Of a DNA stretch of 6,946 bases, positions 1 through 5,330 are shown one piece after another. The position numbers were made by a program, and so were the translations under genes. The notes under the pieces are model-generated. The model searched no databases, was not told the DNA's origin, and was given only the letters and a program-made list of their open reading frames with translations. How positions within the stretch are numbered: the stretch's first letter is position 1; each line of letters opens with the position of its first letter. Source of the stretch: an uncultured Lachnospiraceae bacterium (GTDB taxonomy: Bacteria; Bacillota; Clostridia; Lachnospirales; Lachnospiraceae); assembly GCA_902782625.1 (NCBI GenBank), contig CACZNZ010000406.1:1-6946 (forward strand), given 5' to 3'.

Positions 1-1
1 A

Positions 2-820
2 CTCGTAATAAATGACCGTATGCGTCTGTTTCTGCTCTTTATTCAGCCTGTTCTGATTGCACTGCTTTTGCGAGTGGTGGGAGATAAGGACAATATGTTC
101 ACTCTCTATGAACCGACTAATCAGATTCTGTTTACCTACAGTTGTTCGGCTATTTGGATCGGTATTTTTAATACGATCCAGGAGGTATGTAAGGAGAGGG
201 CGATTCTGAAAAGAGAGTATATGTCCAATCTGCGGCTGTCGACCTACATTTTGTCCAAATACACCGTGCAGCTGGTGATTTCGTTTGCACAGTCCTTTAT
301 TTTTACGACACTGTTTCTGCTGCTGATGTACAATCGTAACATGCCGCTTCGGGGAATGATCGGACCATACTACCTTGAAGTGCTGATTACCACCTGGCTT
401 ACTATTTTTTCTTCGAGTGCCATGGGACTCCTTGTCTCATGCATGATGAAAAATGTGGACAGAGCGATGGCACTGAGTCCGTTCTTATTGATCGTGCAGC
501 TCCTGTTTTCCGGTGTACTTTTTGAGAATCTCAAAGGAATCTCCAAGATGATCTCAGTGTTTACCATCAGCAGATGGTCAGTTTCCGCCCTCGGTATCAT
601 CACAAACTTGAGATCCATGAATTCTAAAGTCTTTGATTCTATCCAGGAACTGAATCTCGGAGATAAGGTCAAGCCTTCGGATTTCCCGGTGGATTCTGCA
701 GGCAACTTTATTCATACAGGTGCCAGAATGTTTGGATGCTGGGGTATGATGAGTCTCTATATCATATTATTCGGCATGCTTTGTATCTATTTTCTGCAAA
801 ATGTTGCAAAAGACCGGTAA
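2..820 (+). CDS. ABC transporter permease, ABC-2/ABCG type (C-terminal part, 5' truncated by window edge)
   Basis: The frame is open to the left edge (first complete codon at base 2), so this is the last 272 or so residues of a longer protein; the ATG at 20 is internal. It is a polytopic membrane domain with about six hydrophobic segments. The first follows the edge (VINDRMRLFLLFIQPVLIAL) and the last is at the C-terminus (SLYIILFGMLCIYF). After the second segment comes an ABCG-like connecting stretch with the motif KERAILKREYMSNLRLSTY. Later a PFLLIVQLLFSGVLF segment matches the conserved fifth helix of ABC-2 exporters. A loop of about 60 residues precedes the last helix. In this family the permease is often fused behind an ATPase, sometimes with an N-terminal FHA domain, but neither is visible here. 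The substrate is unknown. The gene ends TAA, 29 bp before the cupin, so the two may be cotranscribed. Family call is good; fusion status is unknown. Confidence 0.82.
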   Translation, partial: LVINDRMRLFLLFIQPVLIALLLRVVGDKDNMFTLYEPTNQILFTYSCSAIWIGIFNTIQEVCKERAILKREYMSNLRLSTYILSKYTVQLVISFAQSFIFTTLFLLLMYNRNMPLRGMIGPYYLEVLITTWLTIFSSSAMGLLVSCMMKNVDRAMALSPFLLIVQLLFSGVLFENLKGISKMISVFTISRWSVSALGIITNLRSMNSKVFDSIQELNLGDKVKPSDFPVDSAGNFIHTGARMFGCWGMMSLYIILFGMLCIYFLQNVAKDR

Positions 821-833
821 GGTATTCATTTAT

Positions 834-841
834 AAAGGAGG
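834..841 (+). promoter_or_regulatory. Ribosome binding site fixing the cupin start
   Basis: AAAGGAGG lies 8 bases before the ATG at 850. The open frame extends back to 736 inside the permease gene, but only the ATG at 850 has a ribosome site and gives a protein that begins at the normal cupin N-terminus. Confidence 0.85.
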
Positions 842-849
842 AAAGTATT

Positions 850-1212
850 ATGGTTAGAAAGCCTGAATTACAGAATCGTGAAGGTCTGGGCGGAGGAAAC
901 GGTCCGGCCAGGGTGTATCACATTGTCAGAGGAGATGATCTGTGCGGCATCGGCAGAATGTATGCCAGAATCGAACTCCCACCGGGATCCAACATCGGCT
1001 GGCATCAGCACGTAGATGAGACAGAACCGTATTATATCCTGGAAGGAGAAGGGTTATTTACAGATAACGACGGGACAAAAACCAAAGTTGGTCCGGGAGA
1101 TGTCTGTACAATTAAACCCGGACAGTTCCATTCGATGGAAAATCTTTCTGAGGAGAAGGATTTGGTATTCATGGCACTGATCTACAACACCAACATGACC
1201 CGTGCGGAATAA
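850..1212 (+). CDS. Small single-domain cupin protein
   Basis: A 120-residue cytoplasmic protein without signal peptide, a typical length for a stand-alone cupin. Cupin motif 1 spans residues 50-66 (G50, H52, H54, E59, G66; core GWHQHVDETEPYYILEGEG). Motif 2 spans 83-98 (G83, P90, G91, H94, N98). The three histidines and the glutamate form the usual 3-His/1-Glu metal site, so a bound divalent metal is likely. The family includes sugar isomerases, dioxygenases, decarboxylases and small-molecule sensors; nothing here selects one, so the reaction is unknown. The start is set by the ribosome site at 834-841. It follows the transporter gene by 29 bp and converges on the LuxR-type regulator with one base between stop codons. 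No terminator hairpin is visible at its 3' end. Confidence 0.88.
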   Translation: MVRKPELQNREGLGGGNGPARVYHIVRGDDLCGIGRMYARIELPPGSNIGWHQHVDETEPYYILEGEGLFTDNDGTKTKVGPGDVCTIKPGQFHSMENLSEEKDLVFMALIYNTNMTRAE

Positions 1213-1213
1213 G

Positions 1214-2578
1214 TCAGTCTTTCAGGTGGTAAAGTGCCAGCAGCTCAATCCTGTTCTTACAGCCTGTCTTCTTGAGCAGGTTATGGATGTGGAATTTCAC
1301 GGTGCTCTCTGAGATGATCAAAGACCCGGCTATCTCGGAATTCGACTGTTCTTTTAGGAGAGCGCGCAGAATATCCCTTTCACGACGGGAACACTGATAG
1401 GTGACACAGAACATTTCAAATTTTTCCTGCTCATCCTGCTTTGTTTCCTCCGGAACCGGTACGGACGAAAGATGATACAGCTGCTGATATACCTGAAAAA
1501 ACAAGAATACCGTCAACACAAAGAGCGTAGAGGCTATGATCACCAGATAGGATGCCTCACCTCCAAGTGTAATGTAAATTAGTGTACCTGCTGCATCGCC
1601 TGTTCTACCTGCCAGAAGACCCAGTCCTGACAGATAGAGCAGGCTTCTTTTTTGGGCAATATCCTGAAACAGGATAACACGAAAGACTGAGAAAAAACCA
1701 AAGAAGAAATAATTCAGGCACCAGAGGAGCAGACCGGCAGCGGTTTCTCCCGATAAAACCAGCGAGATAAAAGGTACAACCAGGGAGGCAAGGCATAATA
1801 CAGCCCCGTATTTACGATTTTTATCACTGATGATTCCTGCAAACACCAGACTGATTCCATAGAATACCCTGGAAAGCTCCAGGCTGATTCCCTGATGGAT
1901 ATCAGCTGACGGAAAGACAAATCCAAGATTTTTAACGACACTTAAAAGAATTACCATGACAAAAGCCAGCACGATCAGACCGATATAAGATGTATCCTGG
2001 TTCCCGGAACTGTTTTCTTCGTTTCCCGTACATAAAACAAGGCTTCTGTTAAAAATGATAACCGACAAAATGGAAAGAACAGCATAAAAAATCAAAGCAT
2101 AGCCGGAACGCAGGAAATCTCCCGGCAAACTCAACATCCACAGCACGATGGTAGAACCTCCGTATGCAGCGCCAAATGCTGTAGCCAACTGCCTTTTTGG
2201 TGTATATTTTGCCAGATGATACAGATAAAAACCAAAGATGATTCCGCAAAGCAAGTTCATGAGAAAGCCAAAGATCAGAACAATGAACATCTGGTCAGAT
2301 AAAATTGCCGGAATAAGAAGAACAATATAGAAGACGTTACTTAACAGAAATCCAATCCGGTTAAAAAAATCTTCCCGATATCGCACGATTATTGCAAAGA
2401 TTCCCATACCAGCAGCCTGACAGAGATAACCAAACACTTCAGAAATCATATCGCTGGCAGGAGAGAGGGAAGGGATCTCCATCAAATGATAAAGCCAGGA
2501 AAGATACCCAGCAGAAACAAGGGTAAAGCAAACGAAAATCAACAATGTCGGATATATGAAATTACGCTTATGATCCAT
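1214..2578 (-). CDS. Membrane-anchored LuxR-family transcriptional regulator (12-helix N-terminal domain plus HTH)
   Basis: A 454-residue protein. Residues 8-367 hold about twelve hydrophobic segments (roughly 8-30, 45-65, 74-94, 97-121, 132-150, 158-176, 199-219, 238-250, 257-276, 282-304, 313-335, 343-367), resembling a major-facilitator fold. A charged linker (375-390) leads to a LuxR-type helix-turn-helix at 395-454: SRRERDILRALLKEQSNSEI, then the recognition helix ESTVKFHIHNLLKKTG (424-439). Membrane LuxR regulators of this architecture are best known from gut Eggerthella-type Actinobacteria, where they control neighbouring genes in response to small molecules. The domain probably senses a ligand at or through the membrane while the HTH binds DNA. 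The ATG at 2578 is chosen over one 25 codons upstream because it alone has AAGGAGGA at proper spacing and lies downstream of a near-consensus promoter. Divergent from the secreted protein at 2788, its likely target. Ligand unknown. Confidence 0.85.
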   Translation of the reverse strand: MDHKRNFIYPTLLIFVCFTLVSAGYLSWLYHLMEIPSLSPASDMISEVFGYLCQAAGMGIFAIIVRYREDFFNRIGFLLSNVFYIVLLIPAILSDQMFIVLIFGFLMNLLCGIIFGFYLYHLAKYTPKRQLATAFGAAYGGSTIVLWMLSLPGDFLRSGYALIFYAVLSILSVIIFNRSLVLCTGNEENSSGNQDTSYIGLIVLAFVMVILLSVVKNLGFVFPSADIHQGISLELSRVFYGISLVFAGIISDKNRKYGAVLCLASLVVPFISLVLSGETAAGLLLWCLNYFFFGFFSVFRVILFQDIAQKRSLLYLSGLGLLAGRTGDAAGTLIYITLGGEASYLVIIASTLFVLTVFLFFQVYQQLYHLSSVPVPEETKQDEQEKFEMFCVTYQCSRRERDILRALLKEQSNSEIAGSLIISESTVKFHIHNLLKKTGCKNRIELLALYHLKD

Positions 2579-2584
2579 TGCATT

Positions 2585-2592
2585 TCCTCCTT
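2585..2592 (-). promoter_or_regulatory. Ribosome binding site fixing the LuxR-regulator start
   Basis: AAGGAGGA on the minus strand, 6 bases before the ATG at 2578. The longer open frame starting at 2653 would place its start upstream of the promoter -10 box, so it is unlikely to be used. Confidence 0.82.
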
Positions 2593-2609
2593 GTCCTGTA
2601 CTATCACTT

Positions 2610-2638
2610 ATTATAGGGATACTAACCCTTTCAATCAA
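2610..2638 (-). promoter_or_regulatory. Sigma-A-type promoter of the LuxR regulator
   Basis: On the minus strand, TTGATT (2638-2633) and a perfect TATAAT (2615-2610) are separated by exactly 17 bp. The predicted transcript starts near 2603, giving a leader of about 25 bases before the ATG at 2578. The spacer contains one copy of the GGGTTAG heptamer (CTAACCC on the plus strand) that recurs upstream, so a protein bound there would block RNA polymerase. Autoregulation is an inference from this layout. Confidence 0.78.
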
Positions 2639-2725
2639 GCAAAAACAAGGCAATATTGCAAAAACCTAACCCAAAACTAACCCTGAAACATGACTTACAG
2701 GTCTTGTTCGAACCTACCTAACCAT
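2621..2725 (+). repeat. Array of four CTAACCC-type direct repeats, candidate operator
   Basis: Plus-strand copies are CTAACCC at 2622-2628, 2666-2672 and 2677-2683, and CTAACCA at 2718-2724. The first and third are identical over nine bases (ACTAACCCT). All have the same orientation. Start-to-start distances are 44, 11 and 41 bp, close to 4, 1 and 4 helical turns, so the copies face one side of the DNA. The first copy sits between the -35 and -10 of the regulator promoter. The last lies shortly upstream of where the promoter of the secreted-protein gene should be. The likely binder is the adjacent LuxR-type regulator, but this is inference. Confidence 0.5.
2650..2659. promoter_or_regulatory. 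Perfect 10-bp palindrome between divergent promoters
   Basis: GCAATATTGC is a perfect inverted repeat just upstream of the -35 box of the LuxR-regulator promoter and next to the heptamer copy at 2666. Such a dyad could be a regulator site. In AT-rich intergenic DNA a 10-bp palindrome can also arise by chance, so support is weak. Confidence 0.25.
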
Positions 2726-2787
2726 CTCGAAAACCAGTAAAACATAAGTGGAAAACTTTATACGAAAGATGTAAAGGAGGTTACTAT

Positions 2788-3606
2788 ATGGAAAAAAAAG
2801 GAAAGCTTACAAAGACTTTGATATTACCATTGACGATGATTGGATTCTTCCTGATCTTTGCGTTAGTACCATCGAAGGTTCAGGCTGCAGGATTAGCAAA
2901 ACCCAAACTGATCAAAAAGTCCTGTGCCTATGCCAACAATAAGGTATGCCTAAGCTGGAAGAAAGTAAAAGGTGCCAAAAAATACCAGATTTTCCGTGCT
3001 AAGGTCAATCCGAAAACTGGCAAAATCGGAAAATGGAACAAATGGACAACGACCAAAAAGCGCAGTATCAAAAAGAAAGGAAGCGGCGACTACAGATATC
3101 GCATCAGAGCCATCAGAGGGAAGAAAATAGGCAAGTGGTCTAAATCTGTTCGTATTTTTGCCGCAACAGGACAGATCACACACCTTAATTATGTGGAACC
3201 TGAAATCTTTTTTGGTGTCACCTTACATTCGGGCAGGATCGAGATGCGTGTCCTTGTCACCAACAAGACAAAATCTCCAATGGGATTCCTCGAAAGCGGA
3301 TCAAGAATCCCGACACAGGGACACCTGTATGCAATTGACAAAGCATCCGGAAAAGTATTAAAAGTATGGGAAACTGAATTAGATACCGGATCAATATACG
3401 GAATAGCGAAACAGGTAAATCCAGGAAAAGCACAGTCCGTATATTTTTATTCGTTTGTGGAACCTGAAGAATGGGCAGCATACAATGGATGTAAATTCAT
3501 GATCACCAATAGCTTTTATCCGAATCCCACCGTGGAGCCCATGTCTACACAGATGGCTTTAACATGCACAGGATATGCCAAAGACTCAGCAATTGCAGGA
3601 AAATAA
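2788..3606 (+). CDS. Secreted fibronectin-III-like protein with unassigned C-terminal beta-rich domain
   Basis: A 272-residue protein with AAAGGAGG 7 bases before the ATG. Residues 1-33 form a signal peptide: a lysine-rich start, a hydrophobic core LILPLTMIGFFLIFALV, and a VQA-A cleavage site. Residues 37-126 resemble the fibronectin-III/Ig-like modules of Clostridia surface proteins (LSWKKVKGAKKYQIFRA, then YRYRIRAIRGKKIGKWSKS). This part is strongly basic, with about 24 lysines between residues 38 and 119. Residues 130-270 look like a second beta-sandwich (RIEMRVLVTNKTKSPMGF, then GHLYAIDKASGKVLKVW). That pattern faintly recalls BsuPI-type inhibitor domains but is not a firm match. No LPXTG motif, lipobox or C-terminal anchor is seen, so it is probably released or held by charge to wall polymers. 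There are four cysteines (46, 54, 235, 260). Likely controlled by the divergent LuxR regulator. Function unknown. Confidence 0.8.
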   Translation: MEKKGKLTKTLILPLTMIGFFLIFALVPSKVQAAGLAKPKLIKKSCAYANNKVCLSWKKVKGAKKYQIFRAKVNPKTGKIGKWNKWTTTKKRSIKKKGSGDYRYRIRAIRGKKIGKWSKSVRIFAATGQITHLNYVEPEIFFGVTLHSGRIEMRVLVTNKTKSPMGFLESGSRIPTQGHLYAIDKASGKVLKVWETELDTGSIYGIAKQVNPGKAQSVYFYSFVEPEEWAAYNGCKFMITNSFYPNPTVEPMSTQMALTCTGYAKDSAIAGK

Positions 3607-3616
3607 AACATGGTTA

Positions 3617-3662
3617 AAAAAATCCTCTTGGATCGAAAAAGCCCGATCTAAGAGGATTTTTT
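3617..3662. terminator. Bidirectional intrinsic terminator
   Basis: Arms 3617-3635 and 3644-3662 pair over 19 positions with one G-T mismatch around an 8-base loop. The core CCTCTT/AAGAGG is flanked by an A run (3616-3622) and a T run (3657-3662). It can therefore end transcription of the secreted-protein gene on the plus strand, and of gldA (stop at 3734) arriving on the minus strand. Confidence 0.9.
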
Positions 3663-3733
3663 ATATCTGCGCAACAGAAGAGGAAACATCAACTATTCGC
3701 AAAACTCAACTTTATCGAAATGTTAATGAGGGA

Positions 3734-4825
3734 TTATGCCATTTGATGGCCTATTTCATGTACTTTCATGAATGCCTGATAAACCATATCCGGTGCAACT
3801 TTAAACGGCTCATTCTTAGTGTGTCCGGCGGGATCTGCCGCAACTGCCGCGGCTTGCTTCAGTTTCTCCTCATCCTTTTCGGTCAGTCCTATTTCCTCCA
3901 GAGTGGTCGGCAGTCCTACACTTTTACAGAACGAAAAAACTTCTTTGATAAGTTCTGGATCCTGATCTTCAAGAATCAGCTGGCAGAGTGTTCCGAAAGC
4001 AACTTTTTCTCCGTGGTAATATGCATCCCATTCTTTGATGTGTGTAAGGCCCTTGTTTATGGCATGAGCCGATGCCAGTCCTCCACTCTCAAATCCCAGC
4101 CCTGAAAGCAATGTATTAACCTCTACGATCCGTTCAACAGCCAGACTGCATTCCTTGTTCATTGCGTCCTGTTTGGCCTGAGCCCCATACTTAATCAACG
4201 TTTTATAACAGGCTTCTGCCAAAGAGGCACCTGCGACCGTCGTATATCCTCCTGCCGGATTCTTTGAGGATGTTTTTAAACAGGCCGCTGTCTCAAATCT
4301 GGTTGCCAGCGCATCCCCCATACCGGAAACCAGTAATCTGACTGGAGCCTTGGCAATAATTTCCGCATCTACCAGCACAAGCTCCGGATTTCTGGGCAGC
4401 TGGTATGTTTTCAGGGAAACACCTTCTTCTGAATACAGAACGGCTCTTCCGGGTGTAGGTGCATCTGTCGCAGCAATGGTTGGACATACAACGGTAGGAA
4501 GCTTCAGCTTCCAGGCAACAAATTTTGCGGTATCTGTGACCTTGCCTCCACCGATGCCGACAGCATAATCACATCCCTCTTTGTCAGCAATCGCTGCCTG
4601 ATTCTCTATCTCTTTTTTTGTCACCTCGCCACCGAAAGTTTTCATAACAGGATCGACACCATGATCTGTAAAACTTTTCCAGATCATATCGCCAAAACGA
4701 TTCATCCCTCCCTTACTCAACAGCACAAATGGTTTTTTCCCAAATGGTGCCGTATATTCCGCGATATCCTGCAACAGTCCTTTTCCCTGAATATATTTCC
4801 CCGGGCTCACAAATACATAGCTCAT
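3734..4825 (-). CDS. gldA: Glycerol dehydrogenase (NAD+, metal-dependent)
   Basis: A 363-residue cytoplasmic enzyme of the iron/zinc polyol dehydrogenase family, close to the usual GldA length. It should interconvert glycerol and dihydroxyacetone with NAD+/NADH. The nucleotide-binding loop is GIGGGKVTDTAK (90-101). The conserved TDAP is at 120-123. The three metal ligands are at the expected places: D171 (GMGDALATRFE), H254 (ASAHAINKGLTH) and H271 (YYHGEKVAFG). The segment after TDAP reads TPGRAVLY rather than the SALSVIY of well-known GldA proteins; it lies near the active site, so the preferred substrate may differ. The start has AGGAGG (4837-4832) 6 bases upstream. The XRE regulator gene ends 21 bp before this start, so the two are probably one transcript. 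It ends against the bidirectional hairpin at 3617-3662. Confidence 0.92.
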   Translation of the reverse strand: MSYVFVSPGKYIQGKGLLQDIAEYTAPFGKKPFVLLSKGGMNRFGDMIWKSFTDHGVDPVMKTFGGEVTKKEIENQAAIADKEGCDYAVGIGGGKVTDTAKFVAWKLKLPTVVCPTIAATDAPTPGRAVLYSEEGVSLKTYQLPRNPELVLVDAEIIAKAPVRLLVSGMGDALATRFETAACLKTSSKNPAGGYTTVAGASLAEACYKTLIKYGAQAKQDAMNKECSLAVERIVEVNTLLSGLGFESGGLASAHAINKGLTHIKEWDAYYHGEKVAFGTLCQLILEDQDPELIKEVFSFCKSVGLPTTLEEIGLTEKDEEKLKQAAAVAADPAGHTKNEPFKVAPDMVYQAFMKVHEIGHQMA

Positions 4826-4846
4826 AAAAAACCTCCTGTCTTATAC

Positions 4847-5284
4847 TTATCTGATTGGGGTAAATCCTTTCTGGTCAAGATACATATTTACATCATACAT
4901 ATCATATAATTGATTATGAATGCATAAAATGATAGCTGCATCACGGGGATCTTTAGGATAAAGTATCCCGGCTTTTGCAATCTCCAAAGCCCTCTGAACC
5001 TCATGAAAAGCCATTTTCCCGGCAATACATAAGGCAAGGATCTTGTCTCTGGAAGGCTGGCGCAATCCACTCAGAATCTGATAACCATAAGTTCTGTCTA
5101 AAAGGCTGTTTTTTACCAGTTCCTTTTTCGTCATCCCATGATCTTTCAGATACTGTTGAAGAAAAGAATGTATTGTCATATCGTCAGAGATGTCATTCTG
5201 GATGATATAATGATCATAATCATCAAGACCCATGGATTCTAAAATCGTATGAAGTTCGTTTGTCAGTTGTTCTTTTTTTCTCAT
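4847..5284 (-). CDS. XRE-like helix-turn-helix regulator
   Basis: A 145-residue protein from the ATG at 5284; an in-frame ATG at 5308 would add 8 residues. An N-terminal helix-rich part is followed by an XRE-type HTH at about residues 37-80 (TIHSFLQQYLKDHGMTKKEL, then LLDRTYGYQILSGLRQPSRD). The C-terminal part continues LALCIAGKMAFHEVQRALEI and LYPKDPRDAAIILCIHNQLY, with a helical tail. As I recall, this extended form (HTH, then a LYPk-RDa-I segment) is common in Clostridia next to Ser/Thr kinase genes. Neither start has a Shine-Dalgarno sequence. A TATAAT at 5296-5291 ends 6 bases before the ATG at 5284, which suggests a leaderless message and favours that start. It is 21 bp upstream of gldA on the same strand and divergent from the kinase at 5331. 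Regulatory targets are inferred only. Confidence 0.72.
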   Translation of the reverse strand: MRKKEQLTNELHTILESMGLDDYDHYIIQNDISDDMTIHSFLQQYLKDHGMTKKELVKNSLLDRTYGYQILSGLRQPSRDKILALCIAGKMAFHEVQRALEIAKAGILYPKDPRDAAIILCIHNQLYDMYDVNMYLDQKGFTPIR

Positions 5285-5295
5285 AGTGATATTAT
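5267..5295 (+). promoter_or_regulatory. Candidate promoter of the kinase gene
   Basis: TTGTTC (5267-5272) and TATTAT (5290-5295) are separated by 17 bp, predicting a start near 5302 and a leader of about 29 bases. A purine-rich AGGAAAGGA at 5314-5322 serves as ribosome site for the ATG at 5331. The -35 lies inside the 5' end of the XRE gene. Confidence 0.5.
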
Positions 5296-5296
5296 A
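5291..5296 (-). promoter_or_regulatory. -10 box of the XRE-gldA operon, overlapping the kinase -10
   Basis: On the minus strand this reads TATAAT, a perfect -10. The matching -35 position (5319-5314, TTTCCT) is poor. It ends 6 bases before the ATG at 5284, so transcription would begin at or next to the start codon. It shares its bases with the plus-strand TATTAT at 5290-5295. Confidence 0.45.
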
Positions 5297-5330
5297 CAGT
5301 AGAATCATTATTTAGGAAAGGATAATAATC

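Noticed and set aside
370..705. 111-codon minus-strand open frame inside the permease
   Set aside because: A shadow of the permease gene with no ribosome site and no recognisable features.
736..849. Longer cupin reading frame starting inside the permease gene
   Set aside because: The extension overlaps the permease in another frame and has no ribosome site; the ATG at 850 has a strong one.
2579..2653. 25-residue N-terminal extension of the LuxR regulator
   Set aside because: It would begin upstream of the near-consensus promoter and has no ribosome site, whereas the ATG at 2578 has AAGGAGGA.
2704..2717. TTCGAA motif resembling a tRNA T-loop
   Set aside because: The flanking bases do not form a T stem and no acceptor or anticodon arm can be folded around it.
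3663..3733. Gap between the bidirectional terminator and the gldA stop
   Set aside because: No further hairpin, reading frame or promoter could be supported in these 71 bases.
3575..4105. 176-codon plus-strand open frame
   Set aside because: It runs antisense through gldA and the terminator hairpin, has no ribosome site, and its translation shows no protein-like pattern.
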